Shown: positions 25,274 to 34,380 of the stretch, in pieces
How positions within the stretch are numbered: the stretch's first letter is position 1
How the letters are laid out: each line of letters starts with the position of its first letter
Source of the DNA: an uncultured Flavobacteriales bacterium
GTDB taxonomy: Bacteria; Bacteroidota; Bacteroidia; Flavobacteriales; Crocinitomicaceae
Assembly: GCA_946480085.1 (NCBI GenBank)
Contig: CAMLHZ010000001.1
Location: 496,001-560,000 of the forward strand
Direction of reading: 5' to 3'
DNA length: 64,000 bases
Notes under the pieces: generated by a model
Told to the model about the DNA's origin: nothing
The model's input: the letters and a program-made list of their open reading frames with translations, nothing else
Database searches by the model: none
Program-made: the position numbers and the translations under genes

Positions 25274-26874
25274 AGGGAATTCTTTTTTCATTAATCCTTT
25301 TGATCTCTGGTATTCTGAATGGGCAGGATAGTTTCTCTGTTACACCTGAAAATGAGTGCAAAATCATCCCCGTTCAATCAAGACCAGACATAATTGGTAA
25401 CAATCGAGTGCTTCCGATGGAAAGTTATTTCCGCGACAGAATTTTGATCTTGCCGGGAAGTTACTCGCATGTTTTTCCGCTAACGGATCGTGAGACTGGT
25501 TATTTCCGAACAGTCGCCAATCAGAAGATACGCTATTCTAGTGCCGGGGTTTATTTGTACAACAGAGAATTGATTCAGGTAGCCGATGGAAATAATCAGA
25601 TATGGGCAACGCCGTTATTTGACATTTCAATGGGAAAAGACTTGACTGCTGATTCCTTGAGTAGAATTTCTCAAAACACTCGTGGAGTAAGAGTGGAAGG
25701 TATTTTTAAACGTGTGTTTTTCACGACTTCGTTTTATGAAAACCAGGCTATTCTTCCCGATTATGCCCGCGCTTATGCATTAAGTAAAGGCGAATTCTAT
25801 CCAAACCAATCGAATGGAACGTACTCACAGGTAAATGGTGTAATTTCTGGCGGCGCAAGAACAAAACCCTTCGATGTTAATGGTTTTGACTATGCTTATG
25901 CAGTTGGAAGCATTACCATTCGCTTATTGAATAATATGGATGTGAGCTGGGGTAACAATTCCATATTCGTTGGAAGCGGTTACCGAAGTATGTTGTGGAG
26001 CGATCATTCGCTTGGTGCAATGAATTTGAGATTTCGCTGGAAATTCACCAAACGCTTCGAATATCAATTTGTTCGAATGCGCGGGATGAATATGCTGAGA
26101 AGAATTGGAGGAGTTAATGGAGAAGCGTTCTATGAACCAACTTCCGTGAGCATGTCGACCCTTTACTATCATCCTACACCTAATAGTTCTATTGGACTGT
26201 TCGAAGGTGGTTTGTGGTATCGGGGAGATTCCATTTCGAAAAAACCAGTTGCTGCAATGTATTACGTTCCCATTCCCGGGGCAAGCGCCATTGAGGAAGC
26301 AACAGGACAAAAAAGCAATACTGTTTTAGGTCTGGATGGAAGCGTTAAGACCAAATTCGCCCTGTTTTATGGACAATTTGCTTTGAATCCATTCGTAGAA
26401 AAAAGTAGTGTTCTTCAAGTTGGGACGCGCATCTTTGATTTAAGACGTAAAGGAGCTTTTATACAATTGGAGTATAATCAGGCAGATGAGAAATCATATA
26501 TAAGCTCAAACCCAAGAATGAATTATGCCTCTTATAATTTGCCATTAGCGCATCCGGCCGGGACGAATTTCCAGGAATTTTTGTTCAGAGGGAATTATGA
26601 ATACAAGGATTTCTTTGTTGCTCCTGCGATTCACTACTATCCAAAGCAACAAGAACAGTCCACACTTTTACCCGTTTATACTGCAACTACTCCAAGTTCT
26701 CAAAAGGTGATTTTAACCGTTCTTGAGTTTGGTTATAAGTTCAATCGTGCCTACGGATTGGAATGTTTCGGTCAGTTCAGATACAGAAAATCAGATGGAA
26801 CTCAAGTCCATGAATCGTCATGGATCAGTGCTGGAATCAGAACAGCAATTCGCAATCATTATTTCGATTACTAA
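25270..26874 (+). CDS. Outer-membrane beta-barrel protein, Wzi/RemB-like
   Basis: 534 residues, signal peptide about 1-18 (LILLISGILNGQ). The mature part is strand-rich throughout, with VSWGNNSIFVGSGYRSMLWSDH, a motif also present in the next gene (GEGYRSLMQSNQ) and in Wzi-type capsule assembly proteins and the gliding protein RemB. It ends in a barrel strand (AGIRTAIRNHYFDY). The tandem paralogue begins inside its stop codon (TAATG). The capsule or gliding role is inferred from family resemblance. Confidence 0.65.
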   Translation: MKGILFSLILLISGILNGQDSFSVTPENECKIIPVQSRPDIIGNNRVLPMESYFRDRILILPGSYSHVFPLTDRETGYFRTVANQKIRYSSAGVYLYNRELIQVADGNNQIWATPLFDISMGKDLTADSLSRISQNTRGVRVEGIFKRVFFTTSFYENQAILPDYARAYALSKGEFYPNQSNGTYSQVNGVISGGARTKPFDVNGFDYAYAVGSITIRLLNNMDVSWGNNSIFVGSGYRSMLWSDHSLGAMNLRFRWKFTKRFEYQFVRMRGMNMLRRIGGVNGEAFYEPTSVSMSTLYYHPTPNSSIGLFEGGLWYRGDSISKKPVAAMYYVPIPGASAIEEATGQKSNTVLGLDGSVKTKFALFYGQFALNPFVEKSSVLQVGTRIFDLRRKGAFIQLEYNQADEKSYISSNPRMNYASYNLPLAHPAGTNFQEFLFRGNYEYKDFFVAPAIHYYPKQQEQSTLLPVYTATTPSSQKVILTVLEFGYKFNRAYGLECFGQFRYRKSDGTQVHESSWISAGIRTAIRNHYFDY

Positions 26875-28406
26875 TGATGAGGTTTTTAATAGTCATATTG
26901 TTTTTGGTTCTGGTGTTCGATGTTTCCGCACAAGTGGATACGGTTAAAAAGCCGTTTGAACAAAAACCGATTGAGCGCGTTCAGACATTGGTCACTGTTT
27001 GTCTTCCGGATTACGTTTTCCCAATTGATTACTCTTATTCTGATCGGGAATTGAGTTATGATCTGCACAGGAGTATTTTACCTATCCGATCTAATTATCT
27101 GGTTTCAACAGAAACAGGGTTATCTTATTCGCGCTGTAAGGTTTTGGATGTTCAACCGGTTTCTGAAAGTTATGCAGATTTGGACAGCGCTGGAAATTTT
27201 GGATATAGAGCTTCCTTAGGAGCTTCAATCCGATTTCAGAAGGGAAAATGGTACAACAAAACCCAGGTTCTTTCAGGTTGGAGCAGCAGGGAAAGTGTTG
27301 ATCAGGATCACGCAGCATTTTCACCAAATCACAATCGTGACTATTATTGGTACAATTCTGTTCGTACAAGAACGCATTACACGCCAAGTGAAACCTTTGA
27401 TGTAAGTTTTGGAATCGACAATCATTTTATTGGAGAAGGTTATCGTTCGCTGATGCAAAGTAATCAAGTGGCGCCAAGTCCGTTTGCAATGATGCGCGTC
27501 AATTTCTGGCGATTGGAATACGGATTGATCTATCAGTTCAATCATGAAAATATACCTGACACCAATGCGATGTGGAAATTCAATGCATTGCATTATCTCA
27601 GTTATAACATTACCAAACGATTCAATATTACGCTGATCGAACAGGTACTTTTCCAGCCGAAAGATGGGACGTTCAATCGTGGTTTTGAGTTGGAATATTT
27701 AAATCCGATTGTGTTTTTCCGTCCACAGGAGTATAGCTTAGGTTCTACGGATAATGTCATACTTGGCTTAAACACAAGTTATAAATTCAAGAAGCATATC
27801 GTGTATGGTCAGCTGTGTTTAGATGAGTTTGTGATTGATGAGATCAGAGCGCGCTCAAAATGGTGGGCAAATAAATACGGCGCGCAATTAGGAATAAAAG
27901 GAACAGTGAAAAACCTGAAATACATTGTCGAAGGAAATGTGGTTCGTCCGTACATGTATTCGCACATCAATAGCGGACAAAACGCCGGGAATTTAGGTTT
28001 GGCAACAGGTCATCCATTGGGTTCTAATTTTGGAGAAATACTGGCAATTGTTACGAAGGATAAATTGAAAATGTCGGATAAGGTAATTGCCCATAAATTC
28101 AGTTATTCGGTATTTGGGAAATTCCAATTGAAAGGTGAAGACCCAGATTCATTAAGTTGGGGCGGAAACATTTACGAAAGTTATGTACTTCGACCAAAGG
28201 AATATGGAAATACAATTGGGCAAGGATTAACCATTCGAAACATTTTGTTTGGAGCTCAATTTTCTTATTCCAACATCAGGTTCCCATTAGAGTACTACGC
28301 ACAGGTTGGCGTGAATTATACCTGGGGCGAAACAAAAACGCGAACATCACCAACAGCAGTTGTAGGAATTAGAAGTACGTTATTCGGAACCCGCCGTTAT
28401 TTTTAA
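26874..28406 (+). CDS. Outer-membrane beta-barrel protein, Wzi/RemB-like, tandem paralogue
   Basis: 510 residues from the ATG overlapping the upstream TAA (an ATG one codon later is equally possible); upstream in-frame codons lie in the previous gene and lack a signal. Signal peptide MMRFLIVILFLVLVFDVSAQ. It shares the DVSFGIDNHFIGEGYRSL region and LGLNTSYKFKK / VYGQLCLDEF segments typical of the Wzi barrel group, and ends in a VGIRSTLFGTRRYF strand. It is translationally coupled to the preceding paralogue, suggesting the two barrels act together. Confidence 0.68.
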   Translation: MMRFLIVILFLVLVFDVSAQVDTVKKPFEQKPIERVQTLVTVCLPDYVFPIDYSYSDRELSYDLHRSILPIRSNYLVSTETGLSYSRCKVLDVQPVSESYADLDSAGNFGYRASLGASIRFQKGKWYNKTQVLSGWSSRESVDQDHAAFSPNHNRDYYWYNSVRTRTHYTPSETFDVSFGIDNHFIGEGYRSLMQSNQVAPSPFAMMRVNFWRLEYGLIYQFNHENIPDTNAMWKFNALHYLSYNITKRFNITLIEQVLFQPKDGTFNRGFELEYLNPIVFFRPQEYSLGSTDNVILGLNTSYKFKKHIVYGQLCLDEFVIDEIRARSKWWANKYGAQLGIKGTVKNLKYIVEGNVVRPYMYSHINSGQNAGNLGLATGHPLGSNFGEILAIVTKDKLKMSDKVIAHKFSYSVFGKFQLKGEDPDSLSWGGNIYESYVLRPKEYGNTIGQGLTIRNILFGAQFSYSNIRFPLEYYAQVGVNYTWGETKTRTSPTAVVGIRSTLFGTRRYF

Positions 28407-28410
28407 AATA

Positions 28411-28463
28411 AGGGGCGTAGGGGCGTCCGCCGCGGTGGATCACCCTTACAATGCCCCGTTTTT
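28411..28463. terminator. GC-rich imperfect hairpin at the end of the barrel operon
   Basis: Outer arms ggggc and gcccc, inner GTAGGG pairing with CCCTTAC, and a very GC-rich centre (gtccgccgcggtggat), then GTTTTT. It is far richer in GC than its surroundings. It probably ends the barrel operon and may also act on the convergent DUF4382 gene. It may be a copy of a dispersed repeat. Confidence 0.55.
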
Positions 28464-28483
28464 CACCAATATATAGCAGCAAA

Positions 28484-29236
28484 CTATTTCGTGTGCAACG
28501 CTCCCAATTTCGTGATTTTTCCTTTCGAAATTTCCACGTTTTGGAGAACGGTATTGTCTTGATGTCCTTTCGGGTCTATTTCTATTTTGTAGTTGCCATC
28601 TTCAATTCCACGAAGAAGGAAATTTCCATTCGCATCCGTGTATGTGGAGTATGTTCTACCATTTCCCGTTATGGTAATTGCTGAACTGTTTCCGTAAATA
28701 TGTCCGCCCACACCCGTTGATGGATCTACAATTTGTGAAAGCATTGGTTGAAAATGAAATTCATTTCCGATTTGAATCAGTGAGAATGCTACGTTAAAAT
28801 CGAGTAGAATACTTGTGCTATTCCCGGAATTAATTTGAGCTTGAATGGGGAATTCAACGACAGAATTGAAATTCAAATCCAAGTCGAACCAACTCGTTCC
28901 ACCGCCATCGTTATAGCTCAATTGATTATCTGTTCCGAAAGTCAAACGAAGCTTGGTATATGTTCCGGGCTGTATATTTGTGTTGTGCACCAATGTGATA
29001 TCAACGCCATTCGTTAATGTCAATACATCTACAGATGTTTGGGTTTCACTCACCACAATCCAACCTGTGTTGCTTGAGTAAGCTTCCACCTTCGCTATTT
29101 TAACGAATAATCCATCAAAATCACCAGGAGAATCGGTCATTTTAATTTCCATAGTTCCCATTTTCTTTTCCTTTTTACACCCAGGTGCGCAAAATAGTAG
29201 TCCGGTGAATGTTAAGAGCGTCAAAATTGTTTTCAT
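28484..29236 (-). CDS. DUF4382 lipoprotein with carboxypeptidase-regulatory-like domain
   Basis: 250 residues from ATG 29236, which gives a lipoprotein signal (LLTFTGLLFCAPGC, lipid-linked Cys near residue 20); an earlier start adds 16 non-signal codons. The DUF4382 domain begins MEIKMTDSPGDFDGLFVKIAKVE and runs to about 165 (RLTFG, ILLDFNVAFSLI). A C-terminal beta-sandwich of the CarboxypepD_reg type follows (TYTDANGNFLLRGIEDGNYKIEI). Likely attached to the outer membrane; function unknown. Confidence 0.78.
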   Translation of the reverse strand: MKTILTLLTFTGLLFCAPGCKKEKKMGTMEIKMTDSPGDFDGLFVKIAKVEAYSSNTGWIVVSETQTSVDVLTLTNGVDITLVHNTNIQPGTYTKLRLTFGTDNQLSYNDGGGTSWFDLDLNFNSVVEFPIQAQINSGNSTSILLDFNVAFSLIQIGNEFHFQPMLSQIVDPSTGVGGHIYGNSSAITITGNGRTYSTYTDANGNFLLRGIEDGNYKIEIDPKGHQDNTVLQNVEISKGKITKLGALHTK

Positions 29237-29290
29237 GTTATTGCTTTTTTGTTTTGACGACTTCATTAACGAATCATGTGCCATACGGGA

Positions 29291-29394
29291 GTTGATTTAA
29301 GAGAACGCCATGTGCACGGGCACTATGGGAAGTTGATCAAGAGAAGTTGGAAATTGTTTACTTTCAATATGAAAAGACATATTTCAATATGAAA
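29291..29394. promoter_or_regulatory. Two pairs of direct repeats in a divergent intergenic region
   Basis: The word gttgat(tt or c)aagagaa occurs at 29291 and 29332. The word tttcaatatgaaa occurs at 29362 and 29382, starting exactly 20 bases apart, about two turns of the helix. The stretch lies between the divergent DUF4382 and barrel genes and may be an operator. No cognate regulator can be named. Confidence 0.4.
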
Positions 29395-29467
29395 GAATCC
29401 GAGATTCAATAAGTGAAATACTAAGGCGTTTTTTATAGCGTTTAATTAACTTCCAAGTCAAGTATCA

Positions 29468-30754
29468 ATGTTTTTCAAAAGCATAGAAAAGAGAATGATA
29501 ATACTTTACAAAGTGAGTGCTCTGTTGCTTTTTACAATGGTTACTACTTGTATTTACTGCCAAAATGGAGTATTTGTGTCTGGATCTATCGATTTTGGGA
29601 GTGTTGGTCGGGCCTATTCTTTTCAACAAAGTGAAACTGTTCTTAAACGAAATTGGCTTGGAACGGAAAAGGATGATGCTGATATCTTGTACAGTCCGGA
29701 GATCAATTTACGCTATCATTTTCTGAATCATTTTGGAGTTTCATTGAACCTGAAAATGACAGATAAAGCGGCTGTTTTTCATGACAGTAGATTCATCAAT
29801 GCGAATGACATACCAGGTGTTGATTACGCTGGAAACAAAGGGAAGTTGGTTGCTGATTCAGGAAATTTTAACCCCAATCGAAATTTCATATCTCCAAACA
29901 TCTCGTTTCAGTATCATATTCTAAACGATTACAATGGATGTGGTCCATATTTTTCATATGGAATTGGGTATAATCAACTACTGAGCAAAAGCACCGATTT
30001 TACACTGAGTTACTTTCATGAAAGCACAAAAGAGTTGCTGGAATTGCAGATGCATTACAAAAAAAGATATCTAAGTCAATACGTGGAAGTAGGTTTTACA
30101 GGATTTCCAGGTCACATAAGCGGTGCGAGTAAATCAAAATTGAAAACAGTTACCAGAGGTGCCGTGTGGAGTGTTGGTTTCAGATACACCTTTGCCGGAA
30201 CATACATGGTTGCGAATTATCAGGTGAGTAAAAACAGCACGGTTCAGTACACGGATAAACTGACACTTGGTGCTGGTTATTTTGGGTTGGTGGTCAAAGT
30301 AGGAGGCAGCGTTTTTGGAAGGAAGATCAATAGTTTGCACAACGAACATTTCGAGAAAGAAAAAGCGGATGAAGAACGCTTGAAAGAGGAGCGTGAAGAA
30401 CGATCAAAGGAAACTCATGAGAGAGATGTTGCGATTAAACAGGAAATTGTTGTGAAGAGCAAGGAAATTACCATTTCGGTTTGGGATCATCTCAAATACG
30501 ACAAGGACGTTATCACACTTGAATTGAACGGAAGTACTATTTTGGAAGATTACACCTTGCAGCGAAATAAGAAAACGATAAAAGTTGTGCTCGATTCTGA
30601 AACCAACACACTTGTGCTTTACGCCATTTCAGAAGGAGAAGAAACACCATGTACTGTAGCTGTAATTGTAAACGATGGGTTTACCGACCAACAAATCATT
30701 CTCAATTCCAATTTGGAGACTTCGGAAGCACTAACCATTCGACTTGCCGAGTAA
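29468..30754 (+). CDS. Outer-membrane barrel protein with charged linker and C-terminal beta domain
   Basis: 428 residues; ATG 29495 would give a shorter, cleaner signal peptide (MIILYKVSALLLFTMVTTCIY) and is a fair alternative. Residues about 30-280 form a strand-rich barrel (FVSGSIDFGSVGRAYSF, VEVGFTGFPGHIS, GFRYTFAGTYMVANYQVS). A highly charged segment (about 295-330, KEKADEERLKEERE) leads to a C-terminal domain with ISVWDHLKYDKDVITLELNG, similar to a small periplasmic beta domain common in Bacteroidota. Function unknown; the tail domain may bind a partner in the periplasm. Confidence 0.6.
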   Translation: MFFKSIEKRMIILYKVSALLLFTMVTTCIYCQNGVFVSGSIDFGSVGRAYSFQQSETVLKRNWLGTEKDDADILYSPEINLRYHFLNHFGVSLNLKMTDKAAVFHDSRFINANDIPGVDYAGNKGKLVADSGNFNPNRNFISPNISFQYHILNDYNGCGPYFSYGIGYNQLLSKSTDFTLSYFHESTKELLELQMHYKKRYLSQYVEVGFTGFPGHISGASKSKLKTVTRGAVWSVGFRYTFAGTYMVANYQVSKNSTVQYTDKLTLGAGYFGLVVKVGGSVFGRKINSLHNEHFEKEKADEERLKEEREERSKETHERDVAIKQEIVVKSKEITISVWDHLKYDKDVITLELNGSTILEDYTLQRNKKTIKVVLDSETNTLVLYAISEGEETPCTVAVIVNDGFTDQQIILNSNLETSEALTIRLAE

Positions 30755-30830
30755 TTGAATTTATTTCTTAAACGAAGTACTATTCGCCGAATTGATTCTG
30801 TTTCCCGTGCTCAAATTCGAGACTAAACCG

Positions 30831-30838
30831 TAAATTTG
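30831..30838 (+). promoter_or_regulatory. -7 promoter box of the oxidase assembly operon
   Basis: TAAATTTG fits TAnnTTTG and lies 49 bases before the ctaB ATG. It would drive the run of closely spaced genes from ctaB to the DUF420 gene. No clear -33 element was seen. Confidence 0.55.
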
Positions 30839-30887
30839 CACCTGTCTTCCGAAAGTTGAGGAAGAACTGTTAAATAACGAGAGCAGA

Positions 30888-31778
30888 ATGAGCATAGGTA
30901 ATAAAATCAAGGTCTATATGGATTTCACCAAGTTCCGATTAGCGTCGTTGGTGATTCTTTCTGCACTTTCTGGTTATTTGTTTGTTGGTGCTCACGACGG
31001 ACTGGAGATTACTTATTTACTTCTTGGAGGTTTCCTCGTAACTGCTGCAAGTAATGGTTCCAACCAAATTTGGGAACGTGAACTGGATGTTTTGATGAAC
31101 AGAACGGGAAAACGGCCGTTACCAACAGGAAATATGTCGGTAAACGAGGGCTTAATCATTGTTTTGGTTTGTTTGATCTCAGGTTCATGGATGCTTTACC
31201 AATTGAATCTTGCATCAATGGTGCTTGGTTTATTTGCATTTGTTTCTTACGTATTCATTTACACTCCAATGAAGCGCATTTCTACTTGGGCTGTGTTTGT
31301 TGGTGCTTTTCCGGGTGCAATTCCACCAATGTTAGGAGCGGTTGCCGGATCAGATAGTTTTGGTTTGATTCCAGGTGTTTTGTTTTTCATTCAGTTTGTA
31401 TGGCAATTCTCACACTTTTGGGCAATTGCCTGGGTGCTTTATGAAGATTATTTACAAGGAGGATTTTCATTATTGCCTTCCAAAGGTGGTCCGAATAAAA
31501 CATCTGCATTTCAAATTGCCGTTTATTCATTCGCGCTTATTCCATTTTCACTTTTGCCATGGGTATTGGGTTGGACAGGAATTACAACCGTGTTTGTAGC
31601 AGGTATTTTATCCACATTGTATTATTTACTATCGCTTCGTTTGTTGAAGAGTTTGGAAAAGAAAGATGCAAAACGTTTAATGTTTGCTTCGTTTGCCATT
31701 CTTCCTATTTTGCAATTCCTCTATGTTTTCGACAGAATTCCTGAGGCTATTGAAAGTGCAATTAAGGCGGTATTTTAA
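30888..31778 (+). CDS. ctaB: Haem O synthase (protohaem IX farnesyltransferase)
   Basis: 296 residues, UbiA-type prenyltransferase with about eight membrane helices. The first polyprenyl-diphosphate site is NGSNQIWERELDVLMNRTGKRPLPTG; the first acidic position of the usual NxxxDxxxD is Glu. A second conserved loop is YEDYLQGGFSLLP. It attaches farnesyl to haem B to make haem O for the cytochrome oxidase encoded next to it. It is the first gene of the oxidase assembly operon. Confidence 0.93.
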   Translation: MSIGNKIKVYMDFTKFRLASLVILSALSGYLFVGAHDGLEITYLLLGGFLVTAASNGSNQIWERELDVLMNRTGKRPLPTGNMSVNEGLIIVLVCLISGSWMLYQLNLASMVLGLFAFVSYVFIYTPMKRISTWAVFVGAFPGAIPPMLGAVAGSDSFGLIPGVLFFIQFVWQFSHFWAIAWVLYEDYLQGGFSLLPSKGGPNKTSAFQIAVYSFALIPFSLLPWVLGWTGITTVFVAGILSTLYYLLSLRLLKSLEKKDAKRLMFASFAILPILQFLYVFDRIPEAIESAIKAVF

Positions 31779-31813
31779 GTTTATGAGGTTTTTACAAGCC
31801 CAATAAGTTAGTT

Positions 31814-32869
31814 ATGAAACAGGAATATATAAAAGAACTTACTCCGGAAGTTAGAGAGCAAATGAAGCGTAACCTGGTTTACGTTGCCATCTTCAGTATC
31901 ATTATGTTCTTCGCAGGTTTTGCCTCAGGATACATTGTGAGCAGTGGAGGTAGTTTTTGGGTGAAATACAATTTCCCACCGGCATTTTATATTTCAACGG
32001 CTTGTATCGCTATCAGTAGTTTGATTTTGCAGATTTTCGTTTCCCGTGTTAAAAAAGGGAAATATGCATTCGTGAAAATCGGTGTTTTTCTGACCTTCTT
32101 ATTTGGCGTTGGATTCGCGGTTTACCAATTCAAAGGTTATGGTGAGTTAGTTGATTCTGGAGCCTTCGTGAATTCAAACATTACTGTTACTGAAGGTAGA
32201 TATGGTGATTATTACTCCATCCGATATAACGGAAAGTATTTGGAAATTGATGGAAACGAATACTACGTGGCTGGTAAAAAAGTGACTGAAGCGCAAAAAG
32301 AGGAATTATCGAAATATGCTGCAAGTTTAGATACAGTAGCCGTTAATTCTAAGTTTCATGGTCCTTTAAAACCGAATATTGAGTTGTTGTACAAAAATCA
32401 GTTGGTGAGTTTCAAGAACGATAAATTTTACGTTCAGGATACGGTAGAATTGCTTTTTGTGGATTTACACCGTCTGGAAATGTTTGCAGTTCACATTCGT
32501 GATAAGCGCGGGGATTTCTTCCACAGCGGTGAATACGGTAAAGATTTCACCATTTATTTTGAAGGAAAACCTTTGCGTTATGAAGATCGTAATTTGTTGA
32601 TGCAAGATGGTAGAAAATTGCCGCCTGCAATGCAAATCAGTTTGAATGGTTCGAAAGACACAGCAACGGCATACTTGTACATTATCACCTTTGCACATTT
32701 ACTTCACGTATTGATTACATTGTTTTACATGCTCTCGTTGTCAATTCGTTCATTTACAGGGACATTAGAAAGATATAACTATATTTCGCTCCGAATGGGT
32801 TCCATTTTCTGGCACTTTTTAGGTGTATTATGGGTCGGATTGTTGTTATTTTTACTTTTTATTCATTAA
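31814..32869 (+). CDS. Cytochrome oxidase subunit III-type protein with a large inserted domain
   Basis: 351 residues. Helices at about 20-44, 56-76 and 84-104, then a soluble stretch of about 175 residues (TVTEGRYGDYYSIRYNGKYLEIDG to LNGSKDTATAY), then two or more helices including the AHLLHVLITLFYMLSLS and FWHFLGVLWVGLLLFLLF elements typical of haem-copper oxidase subunit III. Flavobacterial homologues I know are near 190-200 residues, so the extra length is the soluble insertion. It sits 35 bases after ctaB and before a second subunit III gene. Confidence 0.72.
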   Translation: MKQEYIKELTPEVREQMKRNLVYVAIFSIIMFFAGFASGYIVSSGGSFWVKYNFPPAFYISTACIAISSLILQIFVSRVKKGKYAFVKIGVFLTFLFGVGFAVYQFKGYGELVDSGAFVNSNITVTEGRYGDYYSIRYNGKYLEIDGNEYYVAGKKVTEAQKEELSKYAASLDTVAVNSKFHGPLKPNIELLYKNQLVSFKNDKFYVQDTVELLFVDLHRLEMFAVHIRDKRGDFFHSGEYGKDFTIYFEGKPLRYEDRNLLMQDGRKLPPAMQISLNGSKDTATAYLYIITFAHLLHVLITLFYMLSLSIRSFTGTLERYNYISLRMGSIFWHFLGVLWVGLLLFLLFIH

Positions 32870-32892
32870 ACTTGCACAAAAAATTATAAAAA

Positions 32893-33972
32893 ATGGCAGG
32901 ACACGCTACAGCACATGTTGACTCGGGTACCGCTTGGGGAGGTAAGGTTTCACCTTTCAACGCAAGTTACGGTAAGTTGATGATGTGGTTCTTCTTGGTA
33001 TCGGATGCACTGACTTTCAGTGGTTTGCTAGTTGCTTACGGATATACACGTCACACAACGCCAAGCTCTTGGCCAATTGGTGAAGAAACGTTTGATTCGC
33101 TTCCGTTTTTAGGTCACGGTTATCCGTTGGCTTATGTTGCTTTAATGACGTTCATCCTTATCGTTTCTTCGGTAACGATGGTATTAGCTGTTGAGGCTGG
33201 TCACCGTATGGACAAAAAAGGAGTAATGAAATGGATGATTGCTACAATTATCGGTGGTTTCTTCTTCTTGGGTTCACAAGCTTGGGAATGGTCTCACTTT
33301 ATTCACGGTTCTCATTTCGGTAGTGTAGAAATCACTTCAGGAAAATATGCTGGTGCTCGTGCAATTGTGAAAGGTCATTTTGGTGATTTGAAAAGTTTGA
33401 CAATCGTTGAGTCTGGAAAAGAGTATAAAAAAGGTGATGTTCTTTCTCCAAACTCAAAAGGTCACTTGAAGCAAGATGCTGATGAGTTATTCCACCATTT
33501 CCGTTGGGCTGCAATGACAGGTCACACGCATGAAGGAAACATGATGATGTTACATGATGGATCTGTTGCAAAGTGGGATAAAGCTGCCGACCATGAAATG
33601 GAATTGATCATGAAGAATGACGGTGATGGTGTTGCTTACAAGAATGTTGAGAAAGTTCACGGTAAAGAAGCTGAAAAGTTATACTGGGAATCATTGAGTG
33701 CTGGTAAGAAAGGTGCAATCATATATGGTGCTGACTTAACAAATAACGAATATGGTCCATCTCAGTACGGACAATTTTTCTTCTTTATTACTGGATTCCA
33801 CGGATTCCACGTATTCTCAGGAGTAATGATTAATATCTTGATCTTCTTAGGTGTTGCTCGTGGAACTTACCACAAACGTGGTCATTACGAAATGGTTGAG
33901 AAAACTGGACTTTACTGGCACTTTGTCGATTTAGTTTGGGTATTCGTATTTACATTCTTCTACTTAGTTTAA
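32893..33972 (+). CDS. Cytochrome c oxidase subunit III
   Basis: 359 residues. N-terminal helices with KLMMWFFLVSDALTFSGLLVAYGY, then FFLGSQAWEWSHFIHGSHFG, and C-terminal FFFFITGFHGFHVFSG and LYWHFVDLVWVFVFTFFYLV, the classic subunit III signature. Residues about 145-285 form a His/Lys-rich soluble insertion between helices. It belongs to the aa3/caa3-type terminal oxidase; subunits I and II are not in this window. Confidence 0.88.
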   Translation: MAGHATAHVDSGTAWGGKVSPFNASYGKLMMWFFLVSDALTFSGLLVAYGYTRHTTPSSWPIGEETFDSLPFLGHGYPLAYVALMTFILIVSSVTMVLAVEAGHRMDKKGVMKWMIATIIGGFFFLGSQAWEWSHFIHGSHFGSVEITSGKYAGARAIVKGHFGDLKSLTIVESGKEYKKGDVLSPNSKGHLKQDADELFHHFRWAAMTGHTHEGNMMMLHDGSVAKWDKAADHEMELIMKNDGDGVAYKNVEKVHGKEAEKLYWESLSAGKKGAIIYGADLTNNEYGPSQYGQFFFFITGFHGFHVFSGVMINILIFLGVARGTYHKRGHYEMVEKTGLYWHFVDLVWVFVFTFFYLV

Positions 33973-33993
33973 TTTTTAAGATCTTTATATATC

Positions 33994-34368
33994 ATGGAAA
34001 GAGACGATATTATTGAATATTCTTTAGACGCTCACCACAGCGAAGAGCAAGGAAAGAAGATTCGTCGCAAAATTATGCTTGTAACGTTAATTCTTACTGT
34101 AATTACGATTGTAGAAGTATTAGTAGGTATGTACTTTGGTCGTTCAATGACGAAAGGTGGTACATGGCAAGCAATTAAATGGGGTTACGTAGTTTTGACA
34201 TTAGTGAAAGCTGGATATATTGTTCTTGTGTTTATGCACCTGGGCGATGAGCGTAAAGCATTGAAATGGGTAATTCTCGCACCATATGCTTTATTCATTA
34301 TTTACTTAATATTTATTGCGCTGACCGAAGCGTTAGCCGTAAATGACACACTACAGATTCAAGGTTAG
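33994..34368 (+). CDS. Cytochrome c oxidase subunit IV family protein
   Basis: 124 residues with three helices: VTLILTVITIVEVLVGMYFG, AIKWGYVVLTLVKAGYIVLVFMHLGDE and WVILAPYALFIIYLIFIALTEA. The KAGYIVLVFMHLGDERK motif is diagnostic for the small prokaryotic subunit IV. It stabilises the oxidase. Twenty-one bases after the subunit III gene. Confidence 0.88.
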   Translation: MERDDIIEYSLDAHHSEEQGKKIRRKIMLVTLILTVITIVEVLVGMYFGRSMTKGGTWQAIKWGYVVLTLVKAGYIVLVFMHLGDERKALKWVILAPYALFIIYLIFIALTEALAVNDTLQIQG

Positions 34369-34380
34369 AAAGTAAATACA

